Shown: one piece after another, positions 38,801 through 48,632 of the stretch
How the letters are laid out: the number at the start of each line of letters is the position of its first letter
Numbering within the stretch: position 1 is the first letter of the stretch
Source of the DNA: Ophiocordyceps camponoti-saundersi (nom. inval.)
Lineage: Eukaryota > Ascomycota > Sordariomycetes > Hypocreales > Ophiocordycipitaceae
NCBI GenBank assembly: GCA_003339415.1
Contig: PDHQ01000041.1
Span: 150,284 to 214,283 of the forward strand
Reading direction: 5' to 3'
Length of the DNA: 64,000 nucleotides
Made by a program: the position numbers and the translations under genes
Notes under the pieces: generated by a model
Told to the model about the DNA's origin: nothing
The model's database searches: none
The model's input: only the letters and a program-made list of their open reading frames with translations

Positions 38801-39439
38801 CTTTATCCTAAGAGGAGGTTTCCTCCTTACCTTCTTCCTAAAAAGGGACTTAGGTATTTTCCTTACTTTTTTCCGGTAAAGTAAGCGGCTTACTTTTTTT
38901 TTCGGTATTACTTATAATTTAAAAGTATTCTTAAATAAGGGGTAGCTAGTTTTCTAAAGGAATTTTAAGTAAGTAAGGGATATTATTAAATATATACTTT
39001 AGTTAATTTACTTATTTAAATAGTCGATTATAGTTTATTATAATATTTAGATTAGTTAGGAAAAGTTTAATCGTAATAGGTAACTTAGTTTTTTAGGGAT
39101 TATCCTAATATAGTAAATATTTTCTAATAGGCCTTATTTCCCTATATTATAAAGGAGGAAATTTGCTTTTAAAAGGGTAAGGTTTCTTTACTATTTTATA
39201 AGTATTAAAAGTATAAGCTTTTTCTTTCCTAGCTATAACTTTTTCCTCGATTACCTTAAGGAGTTTAGGGGTAAAGAAATAGTATATAGCCGGGGTTAAG
39301 TAATAAATATAATAAAGCTTTCTTCTAAGCTAAAAATTTACGCTTATAAAGTTTTATTAGTAAAAAATATTTTAGGTCTAACTTATTACCTTAATAGCTA
39401 AAGATTTATAAGTTAGTAAAACGTAAAATTACTACTAGT
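35840..39439 (-). pseudogene. Z gag, protease and first half of RT (RIP-interrupted)
   Basis: On the minus strand the RT is well preserved at about 36130-35850: SFFYQFLIYLD, SYRRLKRAIVTLIRYKNS, TYIQRFIDYILQLY and the catalytic box YINNIVIFSNTL (from Y-x-D-D). A retropepsin-like region lies at about 37310-37000 (IDIRVDKSLIRKDLL, later TGVLLGQGFLIPYKINI). Gag should occupy 37400-39400 next to the 5' LTR; its knuckle was not identified. The frame stops at the LINE-type insertion. Confidence 0.78.
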
Positions 39440-40043
39440 TAATATACGCTTATATATATAATCTACTAATAGTTATATATATTAAGCTAGCTACTAGATA
39501 TAATATATAGGAAAGGGAGATAAGCTAGCTACTAATTATAAGATTATAAAATAGCTATTATAAAAGGTATAAGTATAAGTAAAAGTCTTTTAAGAATTAA
39601 AATAGTAACTATAAAAGAATCTAAATTATTACTTAAAAGAATACTAAGCTAATTATATAGCTAGGAGCTTAAGGAAGATTTCCTAGTATAATCTTAAAGG
39701 TATTTACTTAAGGGGATTTTATAGTAATTTCCGAGTATATTAGTAAAATAGAGATTTCCTAGTATACGGTAATTTCCTAATATATAGGGATTTCCTAGTA
39801 AAATCCGGAGATTTTTAAAAGTATATTTTAATACTAGATTTTACTAGAAATCTTAGTAAAATCTTAAGAGTTATTATAGAGAAATCTTAAGAGGAAATCC
39901 TAGTAATTTCCTAAGCGTAAAGGTAATAAAGTTTCTAGGAGAAATTTAAGTAAAATCCTAAGGCGGGAAATCCTAGGAAATCTTAGGGAAATATTATAAG
40001 AGGTTAGGCGATTTATAGGGGTGTTATTATACGTCCTGTATTA
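39440..40043 (-). repeat. 5' LTR of Z
   Basis: 604 bp, partner of 27973-28576; same length with no indel needed across the pair. Confidence 0.93.
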
Positions 40044-40048
40044 ATAAG

Positions 40049-42358
40049 CGATTTAAAACTAAAAATTCGAAGATTTTTAAAACTATAAAGCTATTTATTT
40101 ATTCGTAAGATTATATAACTTTATTTAGATTTTCTATTATTATGCTAATATTATTATAAAACCCCTAAACTATCTCTTAAAGAAAAATATTACTTTTAAG
40201 CTTAGATTAGAATAAAAGGAGGCCTTTAATAAGATAAAGGAATTAGCTACGTAAGCCTTAGTGCTCGCTTTCTTTTATCTTAAACTCCTAACCTAGCTTA
40301 AGATTAACGCCTCTTAAAACGCTACCGCTAGTATACTTTAATAATAATAAAATAACTAAGCATAGAGGCTAATAAGCTTCTTCTTAAAAATAATAAACTT
40401 AGCTAAATATATATACCTAATTTAAGACTATAAACTTCTCGCTATTATATAAAGCTTTAAGTATTTTTACTCGAAATTACTTAGTTAGAAGTTTAATATA
40501 ATTATAGATTATAAGGCCTTAGTTTACTTTATAATAAAAAAACTACTTTTTATCTACTAAGTTTAATAGTCCGATTTCCTTATTTAGTTCGATATTTATT
40601 TCCTATATTAACTTAGCTAGTTAAATATAGCTGCCGATACCTTTTTACGTAAGATAGCTAAGCTTCTAATCGTAAAAGCTCGTAAAAAAGAGGAAAGGAC
40701 GCTTATAATAATTCCTTTAGAAAGCTTTAAATTTAAAGTCTTAACCCTAACCTTTATAATTACCTTAGTCCGCCTTAGAGGAGACTTTGCCTTATTAGGA
40801 GCGGAGTTAATATAACTAATCTAAGAGGAGAATATAAGCTAGGATCTCGGATTCTACGGTAACCTCCTAGTTATTCCTAAATAGGATAATTAGAAGAGGC
40901 TCTTCCTTCGCACTACTTTAATTCGGAATATATATAAGCTAGCTATCTTTGCTTATAATAGCTAAAATAAAACTACTTAAATATTTTAGCAAGATTATTA
41001 CTAGCTTAAAATAAAGTAAGATATTTATTAATATATCTATAATTATTATAAATATTAAAAAAATAAAACCCCGTAAGATAAGACTTTAAGCTTACTATAC
41101 CTTTTACTTATTCTAACTTCTATATAGGAGTATATAGCTTATAATAAGAAAGCTATACTAGAAGACTACTTTAAGTATAATTATATTTAAACTTTTATCT
41201 ATAAGCTAAGCTAGATTATTACTATATTACTAAGTAAGAAGAATAATATAATAAAGGTGCTTATTAGACGCTATTTCTAATACCTTTATTATCTTTTCGG
41301 TATACTAAATATATAGATTACCGATAATACTAGCTTATTTATCTTAAGATTTCTTAGTAAAATTAATTAGTTAATTAATATTAAGTATTACTACGGTAAT
41401 ACCTTATATTTATAGATATAAGGAAGCGTAAAGGTAACTAATTAATATTTAGACTAGAGGCTATAGTTTTATATAAATAAATATTAAGATAATTAGAGTA
41501 CTTTCTTTCCTACGCTAAACTTCGCGTATAACTCCTCGTAGCACGCTTTAATTAATATAGCACTGCTTATAGTCGCCTTTAGTAAGGATATACGAAACCC
41601 CCTCTTAGTAGCTAGCCCCCCGGATCTCTTAACTACCTTAGGCCTAATTACTATAGCTTATAAACTTATCGCCCGCGCGTAAGAAGTATAATAGTAAGCT
41701 TAAGCCGCTATTAAGAAAGCTCGCTATAAGTAAAAAACGTAGGTAAATAGGAAGCGTTACTTAGCAGACTTTACGGTTAGCGATAAGGTATTCCTTAGCT
41801 ATAAGGGCTTCTTTATAATTATACTTACGATATACTTAGATATATAATAGTTAGGACCCTTTATAGTTATTAAGGAACGAGGCTATAGCTACGTCCTCGA
41901 CCTACTAGATAGCTATTAGATAATAAACTTATTTTATACTAACCGCTTTCGGAAAGCTGCTATAAATCCGCTACTAAGGTAGGAGATATCTCCTACTAAG
42001 CTAGAAGATATTAATAGTATACTAAAATAAAAAGTTAAGTAAATCCTTTAGTCCTAAGTTACTAGATAGCGTTATCGGTTAGAATATTAAGTTTACTAGC
42101 GTAGTTACGATTCGGATAAGATATAGTACTTTACTAGGAATTTCTATTATACGCTTATAGCTCTTAAGGAATTCTATAACTGTTTCCTAAATACCGCTAG
42201 TTTACTTATTAACCTCTAGCACTAAGTTAAAGCCGCCGCTATAAATTATAAGTACTAGGATAATAACTAAGATAATACGGCTATTTCTATAAGCACCTAG
42301 CTATATAGTCGCTATTACTAATCTTAATAGGTATATTAAGACCTTTATTAGGAGGTAG
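40049..42358 (+). pseudogene. Y pol, second half: RNase H, integrase, chromodomain-like end
   Basis: Continuation of Y's Pol after Z. RNase H is readable from about 40200 to 40680 and ends in NIAADTFLRKIAK (usual A-D-x-L-S-R). The integrase follows: the core shows FGILNIQITDNTSLFI near 41330 (second Asp) and a plausible third acidic region before LYLQIQGSVKVTNQ. A GPF-type stretch (QQLGPFIVIKERGYSYVLDL) is near 41870. The C-terminal part at about 42060-42230 (YRLEYQVYQRSYDSDKIQYF) has the spacing of a chromodomain, which supports chromovirus affinity. Stops are of RIP type. Confidence 0.83.
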
Positions 42359-42678
42359 TATTACGCGCTAAGTACTTATAAAGATTTCCCTTAGATATTT
42401 TATAGTAATTTTTAAGGATCTCCGGCTATAATTATATAACCTTAGAAACCTTATCGTAAAATCCTTAGGAAAACCTTAGTAGGAAATTACCCGAAAATAA
42501 AGTTAACCTTTTACTTCCCTATACCCTCTCCTATTTCTACTAGCACGTGCCTTTATATATTTTACTAAGATCTCGCTTATAAGAGTTTTTCCTCTTTTCT
42601 TTCCTTTCTCCTTAGCTTAGAATCTTTATTTATAATACTAATACTATTATTTAGTTAACGTATTTTATAGCCGTAATA
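42359..42678 (+). repeat. 3' LTR of Y
   Basis: 320 bp, partner of 24672-24991. Retains GCACGTGC at about 42543-42550. Followed by TSD GTTAG. Confidence 0.92.
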
Positions 42679-42683
42679 GTTAG

Positions 42684-43593
42684 TAAGTAGATAGTTTTAA
42701 AGCGTATACTTAATATAAGCTAGGGGGACTTAAGTCTTAGCTATAAGGTAGTTAAACTTTATAAGGAACTCTTAGATTTCTTATTAGCTATTTAAGAAAT
42801 AGTTTAGTTTACGAAGCTAATCTATAGCTTTAGCAAACTTATTTAGGTTTCTATAAGCGGACTTTAAGTATTATATTATTTTAGCTAGTCCGGAAAAGAG
42901 GTATTCCTCTAAATTATACTAAGTTTCTAAAAGTTAGCGGGCCTTTCTTTCTAAAGTATAGAATAAAATACTTATCTTATTTTACTTATCGCGGAAAGTT
43001 ATCTTATAGGATCTTATCTTATCTTTTAAGTTTATAAGGAAAATATTAAAGTTTTTCTTCTTTCCTAAAAACTTACCTATCTCCTTATAGCGAATTTTTA
43101 TAGAATTAAAATAGGAGGGGTTCGGCTATCTTATTAAGGTAACTAGCGTAAAGATATTCTAAGCGGCCTTCTTAGTTAAGATAAATATTTCTTTACTAAT
43201 TTTAAACGCTATTAATATTTCTTAATAAGTTTTTTCTATATTTAAGTTTTAATCTTTCTAAGTTAATTAACCTTAAAGTTTTATAATCTACGCTTATAAT
43301 TATATTATCTCTATATATTACTTTTATAATATAGTTATATTAGTAATATTTTAAGAGGAGGTAGCTATAGTTATAGTTTAGTTTTCTTCGGAACCTTATT
43401 TTACTATAAGGTTAGGCGTCTCTAAGGTAAGTCTCCTTAATCGCCTAAGAGTTTAGCTAAGGGCTTTAGATATATATTTTAAAGCTAGTCGTAGTCTAGT
43501 TATATATAAGGTTTTTTCCGTCCTTTATAGGAGATATAAAAGTAAAGTATATACTTCTTAATCGCTCGCTAGCGAAAAGGGAGCTTAGAATAA
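42684..43593 (-). pseudogene. X gag, first part (RIP-interrupted)
   Basis: On the minus strand, YRNLNKFAKAIDQLRKLNY (one Gln is a RIP stop) and EFLIKFNYLIAKT are nearly identical to Y's Gag at about 25740-25870 on the plus strand. This proves that X and Y are copies of one family in opposite orientation. The frame is cut at Y's insertion site and continues below 24666. Confidence 0.88.
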
Positions 43594-43942
43594 TATTATA
43601 GCCTAAAAGTATATTAAGTAAATAATAATATTAGTATTATAAATAAAGATTTTAAGCTAAGGAGAGAAGAGAGAAAAAGAGGAAAAACTCTTATAAGCGG
43701 AATCTTAGTAAAATAGATAAGGGCACGTGCTAATAAAAATAGGAAAAGGTATAGAAATCTGCTTAGAAATCCTAGTAATTTCTAAGTAAGTAAATAGTCG
43801 TATTTCCTAGTAATTTCCCTTAAGGTCTTTCTAGGTAGTTTTACGATAAGGATTTCCGGGGTTACGTAAGGTCTTATTAGAAATCCTCGGAAATCACCGT
43901 AAAAAATATAGGGAAATCTAGGAGGAAACCTAGCGCGTAATA
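43594..43942 (-). repeat. 5' LTR of X
   Basis: 349 bp, partner of 19962-20310, followed by TSD TAAAA. Retains GCACGTGC at about 43723-43730. Confidence 0.93.
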
Positions 43943-43947
43943 TAAAA

Positions 43948-45975
43948 TAATAGAAGGCGTTAAACTTAAAAAAGGGCTTACTATAAAAGATATTAAGGGA
44001 AATAAACCCGAGGAATTTAGCTATATATATCTTACGCCTCTAAGAATACTACTTATTAGCTTATTTACTATAATAATAGTAAGATATTAAGAAGAAAAGC
44101 GTATTCTAACAGGGACGCCTAAACGAAGAAGCTTAAAAAAGGGTAGATTTACCTTTCCTTCCTAATTAAAGCTATAAATTATAGAAGATAAGAACGATTA
44201 AAAAACCTTCCGCGCCTCTTTTTACGCGGGACTTTTAGGAGCTCCGATAAGAAGGGACCGGATAAAAGGTCGAAGGATTAATAAGGCTAACTTACTAAGG
44301 TTAATTAATACTAAGAGTATTAGTCGGGCTTATATCCCTCTAGCTTTAGAACGCCGCGATTAAATATTACGGCACTTATTAAAAGATTTATTTAAAGATG
44401 CTAAACTCGAATATCTCCGTAGTTATAACTCGGAATACTTAGACTCTTAGTTTAAGACCCTTATAAGGAACGCCTTATTAAGGGCGATCAGATACTATTA
44501 AGTTTATATTTATAAATTCGATTAAAATAATAAGCTAATTAAATATAAAGCCCGCGTTATTACTTACGGAGATTAATAACTAGTTACCTAAGTAGAAACT
44601 TACGTTATAATGCTAGTAATAAGAAGCTTCTAGACGTTTATAGTAATAGCTATAAGGTTTAATCTAGACCTTATATAATTTAATATTATTAATATGTTTA
44701 TAAACGCCCTATTAGACGAAAAGGTCTTTATATAGATACCTTATAAGTATACTAAGGCCGGTATAATCTTACGGTTAAAGAGAGCATTATATAGTTTAAA
44801 AAAGTCCCCGCTATTATAGTAAAAGTATTTTATAGCTACCCTTTATAAATTAAGCTTTAAGATTCTTTTAAGCAAGCCTTATTATATAATAAAGGATAGA
44901 GTTATTATCTTCTTTTATATAGATAATATTATTTTTAGTAATTTTAAGGAATCTATAGAGGAATCTTAACGCCTTTAAGAAGAGCTTAAGTAGTATTACG
45001 TGCTAATAGGAGGCTATCTAATTTACTAGTTTATTAGCCTTTAGGTTATCTACGATAAAAACTTGCGGAAAATCTAGTTATTATAATAAGCTTATATTAA
45101 GAAAGTTACTAATCTTACTAATATTATAAAATTATATTTAATACTAATAAGCCCTATTATCCCCGGAAGAAATAAAGGGGATATAACGCTATAACTACTT
45201 TATAGCTACTAAAAGAAAGTAAGCTCCGTAATATAAGCTACGGTAATAATACGGCTAAATATAGTATTTACTATAGCTTATCTTATAAGATATAATTATA
45301 ACCTAAATATAAAATATTACTAAGCGATTAATAGGGTCTTATACTATTTAAATATAATAAAGAACCTAAGTCTTGCGTTCGGGGGTGCTAATACCTTTAA
45401 GGTAGTAAGCGACGCTTCTTTCGCGGATAATAAAGACCGCTATAGCTCTTAAGCATACGTTATCCGACTCTTTAGAGGAACTATTACTTAGAGCGCTAAT
45501 AAGTAGAAAATAGTAATAACCTTAACGATAAAGGTAGAATTACTTATACTTTCCTAAACCGCGAAAGAATCACTATTTATAAGTAAGTTACTTAAGGAGT
45601 TATCTATTAAACTAAATAACCTATTAATTATTATTTAGTATAATAATACTTAAACCGTTAGAATTATAAATAAAGAAGTCTTTAAATTAAGGACTTAACT
45701 TCGATATATTAATATTTATAACTACTAGCTCCGGCAGGAAATATTAGAGGGGACGATCCAGGTTAAGTATACCCTAATAAATAAAATTATTACTAATAGC
45801 TTAATAAAGCCCTTATAAAATACGTTATTTAAGTCCCTAGTAATTAAGCTAAGGTTAAAAGATATAAGCGCTTACCTTAATTAGTAGGATAAGGATTTCC
45901 TATAAATAACGCTATAGGAAATCTAATAAGATATATAAGACTTATTAATTTAATACTAATAATCTTAAAATATTT
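43948..45975 (+). pseudogene. W copia RT and RNase H (3' half, RIP-interrupted)
   Basis: The copia RT is readable on the plus strand at about 44580-45270: NINMFINALLDEKVFIQIP with one altered codon (normally D-V-x-x-A-F-L-N-G), RLKRALYSLKKSPLL (the L-Y-G-L-K-Q box) and FFYIDNIIFSN (from Y-V-D-D). RNase H at about 45370-45960 includes VVSDASFADNKDRYSSQAYV, and the end LRYINIYNYQLRQ is the copia-type H-I-x-x-x-x-H-x-x-R-E region. Ends near 45970, 1.6 kb before the 3' LTR, which is unusually far. Confidence 0.87.
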
Positions 45976-46029
45976 AGGCGGATAGATATATAATTATAGA
46001 AGTATTCTATAAGGAAGTTATATAAGGAA

Positions 46030-47262
46030 AGCAAATTAGTATCTTAATTCTTCTTCGACTTTTTCTTCTTCTAAGCTAAGCTAGACGGAGCGGAGGAAGG
46101 AAGCCTTTTCCGCTTAGATTTCGTTAGCGTCGTCGTCTCTATCACCGTCGTTTTCGTTTTTAACTTTAACTTCGTTAGCGTAGGCGTTACCGCCGCCTTT
46201 TTCCCTATCTTCTTCTTTGGGGTAGTTATTATCGGCGTTATCTTTATTATTATCGCCGCCTTCTTAGCTATCTTCTTAGCCTTTTCCTACGCTTTTAAAA
46301 ACGCTGCTATAGCCTTCTCCGCCTTATTAGCGGCGGACTTAGCTTTTATATAAGCTTTAAGAGCAGAAATATAACCCCTAAGCCCGCGAAGATATTTAAT
46401 AGTAGCCGCTAAGCTAGTATTATTATTATTATTATTACTATTATTATCGCCCTTATTATTATCCGTAAGATTCTTATTAGCAGCGGTAGCGATAATAAAA
46501 ACTTTATCGTTATCTTTATCTTTATCTTTATCTTCGCTAATAATATTCTACTATATAGCTATAGCTATAAGCTTCTTACTAGAAAGAACTAAAGCTATTA
46601 TTCCTCTAAAAAGGAAAAAATTAATATAACCTAAAATAAATATAAAAATATATTAACCTATTTAGGTATAAACTAAGCGGACTTAAGCACCCGAAGGTAA
46701 TATAAAACGGACTAAGCTAACTTAAAATAGGCAGTAAAACTAAACTAAGCTTTATTATTATCGTTATTCGTAGCGTCTTCTTAATAAGCTACGATATTAA
46801 CGAAAACTTAAAGGGTAATCTTATATTAGCGAAACTTATTAGCATATTCTATATATAAAATAGCGCGGGCAGACCCCTCTTATATACGATACTTAACGCT
46901 ATTATAAAAGTATAAGATATAAGGAATATCCTATACCTCTTTAGCGGCGATAAGTACCTTATAAGATTATAATAAATAGTTAGTATACCGAATAAAAAGA
47001 CGCGGGATACTAAGATAACTTATAGGGGCCGCCTAGCCCTTATTACCCTTATCCTCTCTCTCGGCACCTCCCGTAATATTATCGTCGGCGGCGGCGGCCG
47101 CCTCCGCCTTAGCGGGCAATTCGATAATAAGTTCCTCGCTAGCTAAGTTAAACTACTTAGATATCTTAAAAGCCTTAGCTACGAGCTTTTCGAAGGAAAT
47201 AATATCGCTTATTTATAACTATATATCTAAGCCTTAAGTTAGTAATAATAAAGCGGATAAAA
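46030..47262 (-). pseudogene. Antisense, possibly intron-containing ORF inside the 3' end of W
   Basis: Between W's RNase H and 3' LTR a minus-strand frame of roughly 390 codons is readable, opposite to gag-pol. The first part (about 47240-46680) includes DIISFEKLVAKAFKIS, AKAEAAAAADDNITGGAERE and a helix-rich stretch ending FIPKQ. A candidate intron (GTTAAT...TTTTTAG, roughly 46672-46614) precedes a second part that starts GIIALVLSSKK. That part then becomes low-complexity: KDKDKDKDNDK, an Asn run coded by a TTA/ATT microsatellite (about 46430-46460), and a Lys/Ala/Thr-rich tail to about 46040. It has fewer stops than W's pol. Function is not recognised. It could be a captured gene, an element-specific antisense ORF, or a relic of a small unrelated insertion. 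Confidence 0.45.
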
Positions 47263-47564
47263 GCTAAAAATAAAACTTATAGCTTTTTAGAATAATAAGC
47301 TTAAAAGAAAAGAGAAGAAAAGAAGAGGTATCTAAGAGGAATAAAGCCCTTAATTTATACCCGAAAAATACCTTAGGTATTATAACCCGGAAAAGTTATA
47401 TATTTATTTAATATAATTCTACTAATAAGAATAATAGTAAAGTTAATAAGAATAATACTAATACTAAACTCCGCGCTAAAAAACTTACGATATCTTATAT
47501 TTATAAACCTCTTTTTTTTTTTAATAAGCTTCCTAACTAATAAGTTAGAAAACTTATAAGGGTA

Positions 47565-47975
47565 TATTAAAAAAGAAGGTCCTACTAAGCTTTACGAAAC
47601 TATAAGTAATATAAGGGCTTCGTATAATAGTAGCGGAGTAACGTATCTTATCGGCCTTAAAGTATAGGATCTTTACGGAAAAGCCTTATTATTAAGCAAT
47701 ATTCTATTAACTTCTTAGGTAATAGGCTTACGATATCTTTTAGTAGATAGCTAGCTTAGAAACTAGCCTCTTTATTATATAAAGCCTTTCTCTTAAAGGC
47801 CCGTTATTTTTATATATATAAAGAAGGCCTCTAAGCTAAAAAGTTAGGGGCAGAGCTATTAGTTAATATATATATACCTATCTATATTCTATTATATATA
47901 TAACTTAATTACTTCGCTTACTCTTTATTTTACGTAACTTTCCGATTCTAATAGAATCCCTCTAAGATTCTAATA
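47565..47975 (+). repeat. 3' LTR of W
   Basis: 411 bp, partner of 16719-17129. It is preceded by a purine-rich GTTAGAAAACTTATAAGGG that may be the polypurine tract. Unlike the outer edge of the left LTR, it is RIP-mutated at its own 5' end. Confidence 0.93.
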
Positions 47976-47979
47976 GAAT

Positions 47980-48362
47980 AAGTACTATATTAAGCTAACT
48001 ATTAGGTCCGACCTTAGCCGACTAAAAACCTACTTTTAAATTATATAATCTGACCACTGCACACGGGTATAGTACTTTATAAAATAAAGGTAGGGACTTT
48101 ACCTATCCGTATATATTAATTCCGATAAATTATATACTAATTCCGAAAAATACTAAGTAGAAGCTCTAACGATAGCTATTATTATATATTTTAAAAAAAG
48201 TATTTTATTATTTTTCCTTAAATTAATATATTTAAGTAGGCAAAGTCCCTACCTTTGTTTTGTGAAGTACTGCGCCCGTGGGCAGTGGTCAGATTATATA
48301 ATCGGAAAGTGGGTTTTTGGTCGGCTGAGGTCGGACCTGATGGTCAGCTTGACATAGTACTC
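47980..48362. mobile_element. MITE with about 140-bp terminal inverted repeats and 9-bp TSD
   Basis: The left arm (47980 to about 48120) and right arm (48362 back to about 48222) are inverted copies starting (G/A)AGTACTATGTCAAGC. The direct repeat GAGAAGAAT occurs at 48363-48371 on the right and at 16709-16717 on the other side of W, so the MITE was flanked by a 9-bp TSD before W inserted one base into its left end. A 9-bp TSD with long inverted repeats points to a Mutator-like (MULE) origin. There is no coding capacity. The left arm is C-to-T/G-to-A mutated; the right arm is not. Confidence 0.82.
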
Positions 48363-48632
48363 GAGAAGAATTGAGTGGGGAGGAAACGGAATCGGAAGAC
48401 GTTGGTTTCCGAAGGGAAGGGGAGTTTACTCGCCGCACAGTGTGCCTACTGTTAAATGTTACGCAATTGTGTTTGTGTGTTTGTGAGAGAGAAAGAGGCA
48501 CATACACAAAGAGAGCAACGAAATTGGTCCTCGTATGTTCAAAGTCATAACGCATCTCTCATCGGATTCATCCCCCCGGTCTACTAATTATCTAGAAGTC
48601 CTACTATCCATCCTTCTCCCCAGTGAAAGCTC
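48363..48632. other. Native intergenic DNA, ancestral pex10 upstream and 3' flank of the CFEM-like gene
   Basis: Unmutated sequence between the MITE and the stop codon of the CFEM-like gene. It contains a short GT/GA-rich stretch at about 48470-48500. No gene is supported; one short minus-strand frame crosses the MITE boundary and has no protein-like features. Confidence 0.6.

Larger units (their letters stand above)
27973..40043 (-). mobile_element. Ty3/gypsy retrotransposon Z, nested in Y RT
   Basis: LTRs of exactly 604 bp at 27973-28576 and 39440-40043, with an exact TSD ATAAG (27968-27972, 40044-40048). Protease, RT and integrase are read on the minus strand. It belongs to a different gypsy lineage from X and Y, with a different LTR, an SFFYQF-type RT and a long region after integrase. 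Own length is about 10.2 kb after removing the LINE-type insertion P. Confidence 0.93.
24672..42678 (+). mobile_element. Ty3/gypsy chromovirus-like retrotransposon Y, nested in X gag
   Basis: LTRs of 320 bp at 24672-24991 and 42359-42678. The TSD is GTTAA (24667-24671) and GTTAG (42679-42683), again a single RIP-type G-to-A difference. Y is the same family as X (similar LTRs and Gag) but inserted in the opposite direction. Its own sequence is 24672-27972 and 40044-42678. Y is split inside its RT domain by Z. Confidence 0.93.
19962..43942 (-). mobile_element. Ty3/gypsy chromovirus-like retrotransposon X, nested in W
   Basis: LTRs of 349 bp at 19962-20310 and 43594-43942, with an exact TSD TAAAA (19957-19961, 43943-43947). 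Gag at the right end and Pol toward the left on the minus strand give the orientation. X's own DNA is 19962-24671 and 42684-43942, about 6 kb. It is split inside gag by element Y. Confidence 0.93.
16719..47975 (+). mobile_element. Ty1/copia retrotransposon W, outermost shell of a five-level nest
   Basis: Direct repeats of 411 bp (16719-17129, 47565-47975) bound the block. The TSD is GAATG on the left (16714-16718) and GAATA on the right (47976-47980), a single G-to-A RIP change. On the plus strand, integrase before RT identifies copia. W's own sequence is 16719-19961 plus 43948-47975, about 7.3 kb; everything between is element X and its contents. W inserted one base inside the left terminal repeat of a MITE, just upstream of pex10. 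Confidence 0.93.

Noticed and set aside
16719..47975. A centromere core, because of a 31 kb gene-free AT-rich block
   Set aside because: It is fully explained by nested elements inserted in one short intergenic region with genes at both ends.
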